Origin: G963665975 sp963665975
GTDB taxonomy: Bacteria; Bacteroidota; Rhodothermia; Rhodothermales; Bin80
Assembly (NCBI GenBank): GCA_963665975.1
Contig: OY762508.1
Location: 682,001 to 746,000, forward strand
Reading direction: 5' to 3'
Length of the DNA: 64,000 nucleotides
Shown piece after piece: positions 1 through 9,413 of this stretch. The notes beneath the pieces are model-generated. The model was not told the DNA's origin and ran no database searches. It was given only the letters and a program-made list of their open reading frames with translations. The stretch's first letter is position 1. Each line of letters begins with the position of its first letter. The position numbers and the translations under genes were made by a program.

Positions 1-1334
1 TTGCCATTTAGCTGCGTAGCCTTCGTCACATACAGCGCTCCCGCCTTATTCTGGCTGATACCACCACGACCGATCGTGGATAGCTCAACACACGCGCCGG
101 AAGCACCCTCCTTGACAAGGTTCATGGCAAGCGTGCCGCCACCCGAAACCTTGAAACATCCCGAGTGGGTATTCGCAAAACCACCGGAATTGACATTGAG
201 CGTGACGTACCACAAAGAATCCTCGCCTGCAGCGGCATCGGTCGCCGGGTCGCCCGGGTAGTAGTCCTCTGATGTCTCTGTGTGTTGGATGACGCCGGTA
301 ATTACACCTAATTTCGGCTGCGCATCGCCTGCGGGATACTCTGCTGTCCCGCCGATCGCAGTAAAATCAGCAGCGGCACCAAGGCCGCTGGCATTTGAGG
401 TGGCTATAACCTGAATCACCTTGCCCGCAATCATCGCCGGGATCGCAGTCGGGTCAGTCTCAGCACCAATGTTCCTCACTTGCGCTTCCGTCAATGCATC
501 CAAGTCAGTGAATACCTTATCCACATCATCACCCGTCGCAGCACCTGACATCTCCTCCTGTGGAGTCAAAGTAAAATCGCCCCTTCCTTCGACCCTGGAT
601 TTGATCTCGACCTTGCCTCGTGACAATTGATCTTTGGGCAGGGCCGCGATTGGAGGCGCGGTTGGCATCACGGTTACGTCAAAACCCCCTAAATCCAGCG
701 TGCCGCTATTGACAACCAGTGAGTTCGTAATCGTGAAACCACCGGGCGTCTCGGCACTGCTGGAGCACCGTACATCCACATCACCGCTTACAACTACGTT
801 GTTGAACGTATTATTCGTCCCACCACACGATGAAGTAGTATTAAATTCGAGCGTCTGCGTGCCTGAGCTTGTCCCAAGCATCAGATTGCCAACATCGTGA
901 AGAGCAGTGGCAACTCCAGAAGCATCACCGGCAACGGTCACTGAGACTTCGTCACCCGCCAAATGGACCGTCACGTCCTTGGCAATTTGAAGGTTTGCGC
1001 TAATAGTAGAATTGCCGTTAAACCGGATCGTACCCTTCGACATCTCAGCGGCACTCCCCGAGCGCTCGTACACAGCAAAAACCAGAGCTGTAGTACCCAG
1101 CGTTAGACCGTCGTCAAATACGGTCGTACCCCCTTCCGATCGAACCCGCACAAAAACTGAGTCAGAGGCCGCGGCGATCCCTGCTGTAAGAGAACAGGGG
1201 TCAGCAGCTACTGTACAGTCTGTCCCAGTTCCATTGGGGTCGACAAATGCGCCGTCAATCTGCGCCAAAGCGGAAGTCGCGCTCAGCCCAGCCAGTAGCA
1301 ACAGCGTTAGTGCGAAGCTTGTAAACTTGTTCAT
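1..1334 (-). CDS. Large secreted protein, 5' part (C-terminus lies beyond the window)
   Basis: An uninterrupted reading frame of 444 codons runs from an ATG at 1334 down to the left edge without a stop. The start is preceded by a good ribosome binding site, GGAGGAG about 9 bases upstream. Residues 1-24 form a classical signal peptide (MNKF, a Leu-rich core, then ALAQ at the cleavage site). The mature part is rich in Thr, Ser, Gly, Asn and Val, with repeated short beta-strand patterns such as NSGTLDLGGFDVTV, as in extracellular beta-solenoid or autotransporter-like surface proteins of Bacteroidota and Rhodothermota. Several Cys residues (for example TDCTVAADPC and SSCGG) would suit an oxidising extracellular setting. 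Such proteins usually end with a T9SS sorting domain, but that part is not in the window. I do not recognise an enzyme domain. The gene faces away from the phosphoesterase gene, which lies on the same strand upstream. Confidence 0.8.
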   Translation of the reverse strand, partial: MNKFTSFALTLLLLAGLSATSALAQIDGAFVDPNGTGTDCTVAADPCSLTAGIAAASDSVFVRVRSEGGTTVFDDGLTLGTTALVFAVYERSGSAAEMSKGTIRFNGNSTISANLQIAKDVTVHLAGDEVSVTVAGDASGVATALHDVGNLMLGTSSGTQTLEFNTTSSCGGTNNTFNNVVVSGDVDVRCSSSAETPGGFTITNSLVVNSGTLDLGGFDVTVMPTAPPIAALPKDQLSRGKVEIKSRVEGRGDFTLTPQEEMSGAATGDDVDKVFTDLDALTEAQVRNIGAETDPTAIPAMIAGKVIQVIATSNASGLGAAADFTAIGGTAEYPAGDAQPKLGVITGVIQHTETSEDYYPGDPATDAAAGEDSLWYVTLNVNSGGFANTHSGCFKVSGGGTLAMNLVKEGASGACVELSTIGRGGISQNKAGALYVTKATQLNG

Positions 1335-2012
1335 AATAGGAGTCTCCTCCAATTCGGTTGGTTAGAAATCCGGGCCGCCTGTACGCGTTACCCTATGCTT
1401 GCATGGTTCCTAAAACAGACTCCAGAACATCCTAAGCGCAAACCAGCTTGAAGACATCCCTTCGCCGTACAGTCCTGTGTGGAACAACCCTAGTACACGG
1501 TAGGCCTAACATACACGTAAACCCAGCACACGAATAATGCGCCGCAACGTGACCGTTACCACCCAATCTCGATAACACCAGATACCGAAAACAGCACCCT
1601 CTATCAAAGTATTCCGCGTTGGATGACACCCAGAGTGTTCGGTCTGCGAATTTACAACCCCGCGATTCCATATGCAAGACCACAAACAGTATGGAAACCC
1701 CGCACATCCTAGTTAAAGCCTGTGAGAATTTTGTGAAGCTGCCGTAATCACCCCGAAAGCTAGTGAAACCCGCAGCTGATCCAACGGTCGCGGAATCACG
1801 CAACCGCGACTGCCTCACCTTAGACAACGGGCCATGCTCGGTAATTGCAGCGACTGGCCGTATACCCGTAACCGATTCCCCTTAGCACACTGGCCAACCC
1901 GGACTGACCTCATAGAGCGGAGAAGACATTGATCCAACCGGGGCGACCCGCGGAGCGGTCGGTCCTGCAATCAGCTCGCGTAGAAGCTGCTCGCGCGCCG
2001 CCTGCCCCTCCT
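1335..2012. other. Gene-free stretch between the phosphoesterase and the secreted-protein gene
   Basis: About 680 bases with no convincing gene on either strand. It should contain the promoter of the minus-strand secreted-protein gene starting at 1334. An open frame at 1432-1827 (minus) has a composition unlike a protein (clusters of Cys, Arg and Ser) and no recognisable family, so it is not called. Confidence 0.5.
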
Positions 2013-2831
2013 TCATACCCGAATGCCTCCACCTGCTCTCGAATCTCGCGCGAAATTGTCTCGATGATCGAACTCGTACGCGCGCGTGCCCGGGTTGTAA
2101 TGGCGCGCCTCTATCACGATGTGCTCAGGCAAGATCTCTATCACCTGATACTGATTAAGCCGCTGTTGCGGCGCACGCCAACGATCGGAAGTCGCCGTCC
2201 CCGTAATAGCAACCACTAACGGGCCCTCACCAAGCTCTGATACCATCTCCGCATGCGACAGGTGCCAGTGGCCACTCAGCACCAGACTGACATTGGCCGC
2301 CGCCGCGGCGCGTAGCGTTCGCGCGCCGCCAAGGGCCACATCTTCCGCACCGATGCTCCTGGCCGCCGCCAACGGATGGTGCACCACCAGTATTCGAAAC
2401 CTCCCTCCCGGCTGACCGGCGAAGAAGGAGCCAATCCTGCGCCTCGCTGGCGCTCCACACCATCCCCGCTGGATTGTCCAGCCACGCGCCGATGTAATGC
2501 CCAACACCGCAACCTCATCATTCGTAAACGTCGGCGAAAGGTCATCACAAATATATCTGCGAAAACGGCGCAACGGCGCAACAAACCGGTGAAACGGATA
2601 CCACCACGCATACACATCGTGATTGCCCGGCACTACAAGGACGGGAGCAGTGAAGGATCGCAATAGCAAAGCCGCCTGCTCGTACTCGCGCTTGCGTGCA
2701 CGCTGCGTAAGATCCCCGCTTACGATTACCAGGTCTGCCTCAACGGACTCGACATCGGCAAGAAGCGCCTCCACTATGCCACAACTTGCAATCTTGCCAA
2801 AATGGACATCCGCAAGATGGACGATCTTCAT
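2013..2831 (-). CDS. Calcineurin-like metallophosphoesterase
   Basis: A 272-residue cytoplasmic phosphoesterase of the dinuclear-metal calcineurin superfamily. All family motifs are present in order: D8-x-H10 at the N-terminus, GD40 (SGDLTQR), GNH71D, the mid-protein His pair in VVHHP, and the C-terminal GHWH. These bind two metal ions and the phosphate. The length and the close spacing of motifs resemble CpdA/YfcE-type single-domain enzymes, which cleave phosphodiesters such as cyclic nucleotides. The real substrate cannot be told from sequence. The ATG at 2831 directly precedes the conserved MKIVHLADVH strand, so the start is secure. It sits 70 bases downstream of pdhC on the same strand and could be read through from the PDH operon, but nothing ties it to that pathway. 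Confidence 0.85.
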   Translation of the reverse strand: MKIVHLADVHFGKIASCGIVEALLADVESVEADLVIVSGDLTQRARKREYEQAALLLRSFTAPVLVVPGNHDVYAWWYPFHRFVAPLRRFRRYICDDLSPTFTNDEVAVLGITSARGWTIQRGWCGAPARRRIGSFFAGQPGGRFRILVVHHPLAAARSIGAEDVALGGARTLRAAAAANVSLVLSGHWHLSHAEMVSELGEGPLVVAITGTATSDRWRAPQQRLNQYQVIEILPEHIVIEARHYNPGTRAYEFDHRDNFARDSRAGGGIRV

Positions 2832-2902
2832 GCCTCAAAGGGCCGCGTCGGCCTAAGCCCACAATCACGCGTTACAGAAAACCAGGACTCCCCACAACGT
2901 CC

Positions 2903-4147
2903 CTATAACAATAATGTGAGCGGCTCTTCGAGATAACCCTGCAGCGTGGAGAGAAATTCCGCTCCCGTAGCACCGTCCACAACACGATGATCGCACGAGA
3001 GCGACAGCTTCATACGCTTGCCCGGCGTGACCGCGCCGTCGTTGACCACCGGCACGTCGCGAATGGCCCCAATGGCAAGTATGCAGGCGTTCGGCGGATT
3101 GATAATAGCAGTGAATGCTTCAATGCCAAACATGCCCAGATTACTGGTCGTAAACGTTGACCCTGCAAACTCCTCCGGCTGGAGGCTGCGCGCACGTGCA
3201 CGCGCAGCCATGGCTGCAGTCTCTTCGGCAATCTCGGAAAGACTCTTGATGTCGGCGTCGCGAACTACCGGCGTCACCAGACCTTCGCCAATCGCCACCG
3301 CGATTCCTATATCTATATAGGAGTACAGGCGAATCTCACCCTCCGCGTCCAGGTAGGAAGCATTTACCTGAGGGTGCCTCCTGAGCGCAGCAGCCGCAGC
3401 CTTCGTAATCAGATCGTTATACGAAATCCTGTGCGTGCCCCACGCCTCAGCCTCTGTATTCAGCTGCCGCCGCGCAATGACCGCCCGCTCCATCGCTACG
3501 TCAACAGTGAGGTAAAAATGCGGAGCGGAAAACTTGCTCTGCGACAGGCGCCGCGCAATGGTCTTGCGCATCTGCGTGATCCGCACGGCTTCGAAGGACC
3601 GCGCAGATGCCATCTGACGGGGCGTGGCGTCCGGCGCCTTCAGAGTTTGAGAAGTGCTGGCTATGGCGGCCTCTATGTCGCGTTTGACAATCCTGCCTTC
3701 CGTGCCTGATCCAGCCAGCACGCCGAGATCCAGCCCATGCTCGGCGGCCATTCTCCGCGCAAGCGGCGACGCCTTGACGCCGGATGACGGTGTCTCGGAC
3801 GCGGGCGCCGCGGAAGGAACAGTTTCGGCATGCTCCGTGTCGGCATGCCCAACCGCAGCCGGAGCGCCGTTGCCGGCATACCGCGCCAACAGCTCCGCTA
3901 TGTCGTCGCCAGCCTTGCCCAATACGGCGATCAAGCCCCCAATAGGCAGCGCATCACCCTCCACCGCCACCCTCTTGAGCAAGACCCCGTCATCGTAAGC
4001 CTCGACGTCCATTGTGGCCTTGTCCGTTTCCACCTGTGCAATGACATCGCCGGCCGCTATAACACTGCCCTCCTCAACCATCCATTGCACCAGCACACCC
4101 TCTTCCATGGTGTCTGTCATCTTTGGCATTTCAACGGCAATGGCCAT
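2903..4147 (-). CDS. pdhC: Pyruvate dehydrogenase E2, dihydrolipoamide acetyltransferase
   Basis: A 414-residue E2 core subunit that transfers the acetyl group from lipoamide to CoA. It has a single N-terminal lipoyl domain (residues 1-78) with the lipoylated Lys43 in ETDKAT, an Ala/Pro/Glu-rich linker, a peripheral E1/E3-binding domain (about 125-162, SPLARRMAAEHGLDL then GRIVKRDI), a second linker, and the catalytic domain from about 185. That domain ends with the active-site motif H387RVVDG392. One lipoyl domain and this length match the short E2 of the two-component-E1 type. It is the last gene of the minus-strand operon pdhA-pdhB-pdhC and starts 48 bases after the pdhB stop. No E3 (lipoamide dehydrogenase) gene is present, so E3 must come from elsewhere. 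The acyl specificity (pyruvate versus branched-chain) is inferred from resemblance only. Confidence 0.93.
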   Translation of the reverse strand: MAIAVEMPKMTDTMEEGVLVQWMVEEGSVIAAGDVIAQVETDKATMDVEAYDDGVLLKRVAVEGDALPIGGLIAVLGKAGDDIAELLARYAGNGAPAAVGHADTEHAETVPSAAPASETPSSGVKASPLARRMAAEHGLDLGVLAGSGTEGRIVKRDIEAAIASTSQTLKAPDATPRQMASARSFEAVRITQMRKTIARRLSQSKFSAPHFYLTVDVAMERAVIARRQLNTEAEAWGTHRISYNDLITKAAAAALRRHPQVNASYLDAEGEIRLYSYIDIGIAVAIGEGLVTPVVRDADIKSLSEIAEETAAMAARARARSLQPEEFAGSTFTTSNLGMFGIEAFTAIINPPNACILAIGAIRDVPVVNDGAVTPGKRMKLSLSCDHRVVDGATGAEFLSTLQGYLEEPLTLLL

Positions 4148-4195
4148 GATACCTGTGGATTACGTTCTGATTGAACATGAAATCGGGCAATCTCC

Positions 4196-5179
4196 TCAAT
4201 CCAGATAGAGCACCTCGCGGCAGGTCCGGTACGTATCCTCCGCACTCGGCAGATAAAACTCCATCAGGTTCTTGGCATAGGGGGCAGGCACATCCTTTGA
4301 GGTGACCCGCTTGACTGGAGCATCCAGGTCATCGAAGCATCGAGCCTGTATCTGGTAAGCGATTTCAGACGACACACTCGCGAAGGGATTGCTCTCGTCC
4401 ACAATGACACATCGGTTTGTCTTGCGCACCGAGGCAACGACCGCGTCCCAGTCGAAGGGACGAATCGTGCGAGGATCGATGACTTCCGCCTCATAACCGT
4501 CGGCAGCCAATTGCTCGGCGGCCTCCATGGCGCGCCAGTAACTCTTGTTGTGACCGATGATCGTTACCGCGTCACCCTCCCGAGCAATACGCGCCTTACC
4601 GATGGGTATCGTGTAATCCTCCGCATCGGAGACCTCCCCCTTCATGCCGTACATGAACTCGCTCTCGAGAAAGAGCACAGGGTCGTTGTCCCGAATGGCG
4701 CTCTTAAGCAGCCCTTTGGCATCGTCCGGGTTCGAAATCGAAATCACCTTCAAGCCCGGAAAACTACTGTAGATCGATTCTACCGACGAATTGTGGGTGG
4801 CCGCCAATTGTCCGGCAGCACCATTCGGCCCGCGAAACACGATCGGAAACGAATACTGCCCCCCGGACATGTATCGGATCTTTGCCGCGTTGTTGACCAA
4901 CTGGTCCATGGCTACGAATGCAAAATTCCAGGTCATGAACTCGATAATTGGCCGCAAGCCATTCATTGCCGCTCCAATACCCAGCCCGGCAAAACCGTTT
5001 TCACTGATGGGGGTGTCAATGACACGGCCAGGACCGAACATTTCCTGCATCCCTTCACTGACCTTGTAGGCACCATGGTATTCGGCAACCTCCTCTCCCA
5101 TCAGGAATACATCCTCATCGCGCTCCATTTCCTCGATCATCGCCGCCCGAACGGCCTCGCGTAATTGTAACGTTGCCAT
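4196..5179 (-). CDS. pdhB: Pyruvate dehydrogenase E1 component, beta subunit
   Basis: A 327-residue transketolase-like beta subunit of the alpha2-beta2 E1. Together with PdhA it forms the thiamine-diphosphate site that decarboxylates pyruvate. Visible family features are the N-terminal MATLQLREAVRAAMIEEM, the MGEEVAEYHGAYKVSEG segment that contacts cofactor, DTPISENGFAGLGIGAAMNG, the PIVFRGPNG strand, and the C-terminal transketolase domain from about residue 200. Length is normal for the family. The start ATG at 5179 is the first possible one and lies 38 bases after the pdhA stop. It is the middle gene of the pdhA-pdhB-pdhC operon. Confidence 0.94.
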   Translation of the reverse strand: MATLQLREAVRAAMIEEMERDEDVFLMGEEVAEYHGAYKVSEGMQEMFGPGRVIDTPISENGFAGLGIGAAMNGLRPIIEFMTWNFAFVAMDQLVNNAAKIRYMSGGQYSFPIVFRGPNGAAGQLAATHNSSVESIYSSFPGLKVISISNPDDAKGLLKSAIRDNDPVLFLESEFMYGMKGEVSDAEDYTIPIGKARIAREGDAVTIIGHNKSYWRAMEAAEQLAADGYEAEVIDPRTIRPFDWDAVVASVRKTNRCVIVDESNPFASVSSEIAYQIQARCFDDLDAPVKRVTSKDVPAPYAKNLMEFYLPSAEDTYRTCREVLYLD

Positions 5180-5217
5180 GTTGTCAATACGAAATGTCTA
5201 CCGGTGCTTTCACTTGG

Positions 5218-6369
5218 TTACGTCAGAAAAGGAAAACCCTCCTCGCTGTATACGTCCTCGTAAATGGCCTCCAATGGCGGCAGTGGGCTGTTCTCTGCGA
5301 ACGTAACCGAAGCCATCACTTCTTCCTTTACGGATTGGTCTATCGCATCAAGTGCATCATTAGTACCAATGCCATGGTCCAGGATATAGCTCTTCAGGCG
5401 CAGGATGGGATCCCGGGACTTCTCCGCATCCAACTCCTCACGAGTGCGATACTTGCCGGGATCACTCATGGAGTGGCCCCGATAGCGATACGTGCGAATT
5501 TCGACAATCGACGGTTGGAAGCGGCGCGCCATCGCCACATGATTTCGCATCGCCTTGCAGACGCTGAAAACATCCATGCCGTTAACAAGTGCCCCCGGCA
5601 TGGCATAGCCCGCAGCCTGCTTATACAAATCAGGCTCCGCTGCTGCCCGGTCAACAGCCGTCCCCATGGCGTACTGGTTGTTCTCGATAACCAGAACCAC
5701 GGGCACTTCGTACAGGCTTGCAAGATTCGCGGCCTCATGAAACGATCCTTGCCAAACGGCGCCGTCACCAAAGAACCCCACGCACACGCCGTCGTCCTTC
5801 TTGTACTTGTGTGCGAAGGCGATGCCCACGGCCAAGGGAATGTGGGCGCCGACGATGCCGTGCCCGCCGAAGACCCGGTGCTCGTTGCTGAAGAAATGCA
5901 TGGACCCTCCCTTGCCCTTCGAACAGCCGCCCACCTTTCCAAAGAGCTCCGCCATGCATGCGTCTGGAGACATGCCGGCTGCCAGCGCAATCCCATGATC
6001 GCGATAGGCCGTGATCACGCTGTCATGGCCGACCGTGATGGCATCGACCGTCCCCGTCGAAATCGCCTCCTGCCCTATATATAGATGTAAGAATCCACCG
6101 ATCTTCTGCTTCCCGTACATCTGCGCCGAGCGCTCTTCGAAGCGACGCTGCAGCAGCATATTCCGATACATGACGAGCACATCTTCCGTACTCAGGTCCA
6201 ATTCTTCATGTGTAACTGCATCGGCCTCATATACGTCAAAGGAAGCCCCAAAGCCTTTCTGGGTCGGCACCCGACGCATGTGGCCGTTGGTAGACTCGGC
6301 ATGCTTCGGAAGATTGTTTACAGCCTTTGTTGCTCGTTTCTCCTTGGTCGCTTCAGTTTCGCCAGCCAT
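5218..6369 (-). CDS. pdhA: Pyruvate dehydrogenase E1 component, alpha subunit
   Basis: The thiamine-diphosphate-binding alpha subunit of E1. The cofactor motif runs from GDG (residues 201-203) to NN (230-231), with about 27 residues between. The conserved RYRGHSMSDP loop follows at about 295-304, and YRDHG and GGSMH lie earlier. I place the start at the ATG at 6369 (383 residues). An in-frame TTG at 6405 would add 12 residues of no obvious value. The first 40 residues are a charged, poorly conserved leader (many Lys, Glu, Thr), so the ATG at 6279 is also possible. It is the first gene of the minus-strand PDH operon. The 285 bases upstream separate it from a divergent glycosyltransferase gene and should carry the promoters of both. 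Confidence 0.93.
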   Translation of the reverse strand: MAGETEATKEKRATKAVNNLPKHAESTNGHMRRVPTQKGFGASFDVYEADAVTHEELDLSTEDVLVMYRNMLLQRRFEERSAQMYGKQKIGGFLHLYIGQEAISTGTVDAITVGHDSVITAYRDHGIALAAGMSPDACMAELFGKVGGCSKGKGGSMHFFSNEHRVFGGHGIVGAHIPLAVGIAFAHKYKKDDGVCVGFFGDGAVWQGSFHEAANLASLYEVPVVLVIENNQYAMGTAVDRAAAEPDLYKQAAGYAMPGALVNGMDVFSVCKAMRNHVAMARRFQPSIVEIRTYRYRGHSMSDPGKYRTREELDAEKSRDPILRLKSYILDHGIGTNDALDAIDQSVKEEVMASVTFAENSPLPPLEAIYEDVYSEEGFPFLT

Positions 6370-6653
6370 GTCGCTGTATCGGTGTTTGAAATGTCGAGCC
6401 TGCAATCAGCAGAAGGATACGGCTGAAGAGGCCCATTGGATCCACGCCGTTGCGACGTGCCCACTACGCTCCAATATAACAATCACAACCTTCAAGGTCT
6501 CGCCATTCGACTCGTTTTCGAGCATGCAAAGCCGGATCGGCGTGATCTGTCGGGTCAAACTGTGCGCTGTTTCCTCTGAGCTTGGTTGGGAAAAACCCGG
6601 TCCAATATCGATATTGGCGGATTCTGGCACTCACTACACTAACCACAAGCCGC

Positions 6654-7388
6654 ATGCCTGACGATGGTCGCGCGCTCGTCATAATTCCAACCTTCAACGA
6701 GATCGAGAATATCGAGAACGCCCTCAAGCTGGTTATGGACCAGGAGGGTGGCCTGGATGCGCTCGTAGTGGATGACGGATCTCCTGACGGCACCGCAGAG
6801 GCTGTAGCAGGTTTGCGTGACCAATATCCGGGCCGCATACAGCTCCTTCGCCGGGCCGGCAAGCAGGGATTGGGCACGGCGTACGTGCTGGGCTTCCGCT
6901 ACGCGCTCCAGCACGGATACACATTTGTATGCGAAATGGACGCCGACCTGTCACATAACCCGCGCGATTTGCCGAGACTTATCGATCCCGTCAGGCAAGG
7001 CGAAGCAGATCTTGTGATCGGCTCCCGTTATATCGGTGGCGTACGCATTATTGACTGGCCACTGTCGCGGCTCCTGTTGTCCTACGGAGCTGGCATGTAT
7101 ACGCGTATCATAACAGGCCTCCCGGTCCGAGATGTGACAGCCGGATTCGTGTGCTACCACATTCGGGTATTAAAAGCCCTGGATCTGAGTCGCGTCAAGT
7201 CGAACGGCTACTCGTTTCAGGTCGAAATGAAATACCGCGCCTGGCGCAACGGCTTCCGGTTAAAGGAGGTGCCAATCGTATTTACTGAACGCACAGAAGG
7301 TCAATCCAAGATGAGTAAGGCTATTGTCCGAGAAGCGGCGCTCAAGGTCTGGGAATTCAGACTACGTGATCTTTTCAATAAACTCTGA
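6654..7388 (+). CDS. Polyprenol-phosphate mannosyltransferase (dolichol-phosphate mannose synthase-like, GT2)
   Basis: A 244-residue GT-A fold glycosyltransferase of the DPM1 group, which moves a sugar (typically mannose from GDP-mannose) to a polyprenyl phosphate. Motifs: IPTFNE (11-16) at the nucleotide site, VDDGSPDGT (39-47), and the metal-binding DAD (96-98) in CEMDADLSHNP, followed by GSRYIGG and the C-terminal VPIVFTERTEGQSKMS, all characteristic of DPM1-type enzymes. There is no C-terminal membrane pair, so it is the soluble, membrane-peripheral kind. I chose the ATG at 6654 because the family begins a few residues before the first beta strand. A longer frame from 6582 is open but its extra residues look non-coding. 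The product would feed periplasmic glycosylation, but no acceptor glycosyltransferase lies nearby. Confidence 0.88.
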   Translation: MPDDGRALVIIPTFNEIENIENALKLVMDQEGGLDALVVDDGSPDGTAEAVAGLRDQYPGRIQLLRRAGKQGLGTAYVLGFRYALQHGYTFVCEMDADLSHNPRDLPRLIDPVRQGEADLVIGSRYIGGVRIIDWPLSRLLLSYGAGMYTRIITGLPVRDVTAGFVCYHIRVLKALDLSRVKSNGYSFQVEMKYRAWRNGFRLKEVPIVFTERTEGQSKMSKAIVREAALKVWEFRLRDLFNKL

Positions 7389-7454
7389 TTGATTTTTGGA
7401 CAATCGTCCCCAGAAATCGGATTTTCCGGCTCCCGACACTTACTGCAACCAGAA

Positions 7455-8714
7455 ATGTCCTATCTCCACCTGACGCCTCCTGTGGACGGCGACCGCATCA
7501 CTGCCGAAAACGGCATTCTTTCCATACCGGACCACCCTGTCCTGCCCTTCATAGAAGGAGATGGCATCGGTCCTGACATCTGGCGCGCCGCGCAGCACGT
7601 GTTCGACGGCGCCGTGCAGCATGCGTATGCAGATTCCCGCCGGATTGAATGGTTCGAAATCTACGCCGGAGACAAGGCCCACCAGCGGTTCGGCGAATGG
7701 CTTCCTCAAGACACGCTCAATGCGATCCGAGATTACAGGGTTGCCATAAAGGGGCCGCTAACAACCCCTGTAGGCGGTGGCATCCGTAGCCTGAATGTGG
7801 CCTTGCGCCAGAAACTGGATCTCTATGCATGCGTACGCCCGACGCGGCATTTTCAGGGCGTGCCATCTCCCGTCCTGCATCCCGATCGCGTCAACATGAT
7901 CATATTCCGGGAGAACTCGGAAGACATCTATGCCGGAATCGAATTCCAGGATGGCGACGCCAACACCGCACGCTTCAAACAGCTCTTCGCGGAGGCTTTC
8001 CCGGAGCAGTATGCCAAGATTCGTTTTCCCGAATCAACAGGCATCGGCATAAAGCCAGTCTCCCGCGAAGGGACCTTCCGTATCATGCGCGCTGCCCTGG
8101 ACTATGCCATCGCGGAGCGACTCCCAAGTGTCACGCTCGTGCACAAGGGCAACATCATGAAATTTACGGAAGGCGGATTCCGCGACTGGGGATACCAGGT
8201 CGCACGAGAGCTCTACGACGCGCAGGACCTCGACGGGGGTCCGTGGCAGCAAATCCGGACCGATGATGGTCACCAGGTCATCGTCAAGGATGTCATCGCG
8301 GACGCGTTCCTTCAACAGATTCTGACCCGTCCCCTCGAATACAGCGTGATCGCAACGATGAACCTTAACGGAGACTATATATCGGACGCGCTCGCGGCAC
8401 AGGTTGGCGGCATCGGCATCGCGCCGGGAGCCAATATTAACTACGACACGGGGCTGGCCATTTTCGAGGCAACACACGGAACGGCGCCGAAGTATGCCGG
8501 GCTGGACAAAGTGAATCCATCCTCCCTCATTCTTTCCGGCGAAATGATGTTCCGCTACATGGGATGGACCGAGGCTGCCGATACGATCGTGGGCGCCGTC
8601 GAGCACACCATTGCCGAGAAGCGAATGACCTATGACTTCCACCGTCTCACGGAAGGGGCGACGCTGCTCAAGTGTAGCGAGTTTGCAGAGGCGTTGGTCG
8701 AAAACATGACGTAG
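7455..8714 (+). CDS. icd: Isocitrate dehydrogenase (NADP-dependent)
   Basis: A 419-residue homologue of the Escherichia coli-type dimeric enzyme that oxidises isocitrate to 2-oxoglutarate in the citric acid cycle. Substrate residues align with the E. coli pattern: S112 and N114 in GIRSLNVALRQK, R118 and R128 nearby, and the NMIIFRENSEDIYAGIE segment. The cofactor loop HGTAPKYAGLDKVNP carries the Lys-Tyr pair that marks NADP rather than NAD preference. The C-terminus (TYDFHRL, LKCSEFAEALVENM) is nearly diagnostic of this group. The start is the ATG at 7455. A TTG at 7389 is in frame right after the preceding stop, but the extra 22 residues do not resemble the family. The gene follows the mannosyltransferase at 66 bases on the same strand. 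Confidence 0.95.
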   Translation: MSYLHLTPPVDGDRITAENGILSIPDHPVLPFIEGDGIGPDIWRAAQHVFDGAVQHAYADSRRIEWFEIYAGDKAHQRFGEWLPQDTLNAIRDYRVAIKGPLTTPVGGGIRSLNVALRQKLDLYACVRPTRHFQGVPSPVLHPDRVNMIIFRENSEDIYAGIEFQDGDANTARFKQLFAEAFPEQYAKIRFPESTGIGIKPVSREGTFRIMRAALDYAIAERLPSVTLVHKGNIMKFTEGGFRDWGYQVARELYDAQDLDGGPWQQIRTDDGHQVIVKDVIADAFLQQILTRPLEYSVIATMNLNGDYISDALAAQVGGIGIAPGANINYDTGLAIFEATHGTAPKYAGLDKVNPSSLILSGEMMFRYMGWTEAADTIVGAVEHTIAEKRMTYDFHRLTEGATLLKCSEFAEALVENMT

Positions 8715-8874
8715 CCCGCAAACGAGCGCGCACCGGAACAGGCAGGACGGAAGGCCATTTCGCACCCAAGTATCAAAAGCCTGCGTGCGCTTTGTCTCGT
8801 GCTCAGTCTATTCCGCTTACAACCTAGATCGCCGGACTAGCAAGTCTACCCGTCCTTCCTGATGAGTGGAGTCG

Positions 8875-9348
8875 CTATGTTCCTCCGGCGATTCCCCTAC
8901 CCTGTCGTACAAGTATGCTTTGCAGATCGGGTGGTGTCCAGTCGGGGGGCTTAATCCACTTGCCGTCTTCGCGCCTGTAAGAGCCGGGGCCAAATTTACG
9001 CAAGTTCGACTGATCCACTTCTGCCAGCACCTCCTCGTCGTCTACGCCAAATGCAATCAGGGTGCCAATTGTCACGACAGATATATCCGCACAGCCATCC
9101 ACAACTCCTTCAAGATCCACCTGGTCCGTTGCACGGAGCACTAACTCACGGTGTTCGATTACGTGTTTGCACCCGTCAGCCAACTCCACCGTAACGCCCA
9201 GGGCGTGCAGCGTTTCCATGGTTTCCTCCAGGATGAGCTTCGCTCGAAGCAAACGCGTGGCCGCATCCGGAATGGTCGGACTCCGGGGCGTGTCCTGACC
9301 TACACGCTCCATAAAGGAACGAACGCGCTGGTAGTGGGCCGTTGGCAT
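8875..9348 (-). CDS. All-alpha nucleotide pyrophosphohydrolase-like protein (MazG/PRA-PH superfamily)
   Basis: A 157-residue all-helical protein. It shows the metal-binding arrangement of the MazG/HisE-like superfamily: EE-x(2)-E in LILEETMETLHAL, then an Asp-containing second site in DGCADISVVTIGTLIAFGVDD, then EVDQSNLRKFG. The C-terminal tail with REDGKWIKPPDWTPPDL is typical of a subgroup seen in phages and bacteria that hydrolyses nucleoside triphosphates to monophosphate and pyrophosphate. The substrate is unknown. I favour the ATG at 9348. A TTG at 9417 overlapping the stop of the upstream gene is also open and would add a 23-residue Ala/Ser/Thr/Arg-rich leader. It is the last gene of the minus-strand cluster that includes the QTMAN homologue. 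Confidence 0.75.
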   Translation of the reverse strand: MPTAHYQRVRSFMERVGQDTPRSPTIPDAATRLLRAKLILEETMETLHALGVTVELADGCKHVIEHRELVLRATDQVDLEGVVDGCADISVVTIGTLIAFGVDDEEVLAEVDQSNLRKFGPGSYRREDGKWIKPPDWTPPDLQSILVRQGRGIAGGT

Positions 9349-9413
9349 GAGAGTATGTGTCGGTTTACGGCGGGTGCGCCCCGTGGCGGACGCTACGGTC
9401 GCGGCGGACGCGC

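Noticed and set aside
1432..1827. 131-codon frame on the minus strand
   Set aside because: Composition unlike protein, no family, no ribosome site; in a promoter-sized gap.
2227..2617. Two open frames (78 and 113 codons) inside the phosphoesterase gene on the same strand in other phases
   Set aside because: Shadows of the metallophosphoesterase; no independent support.
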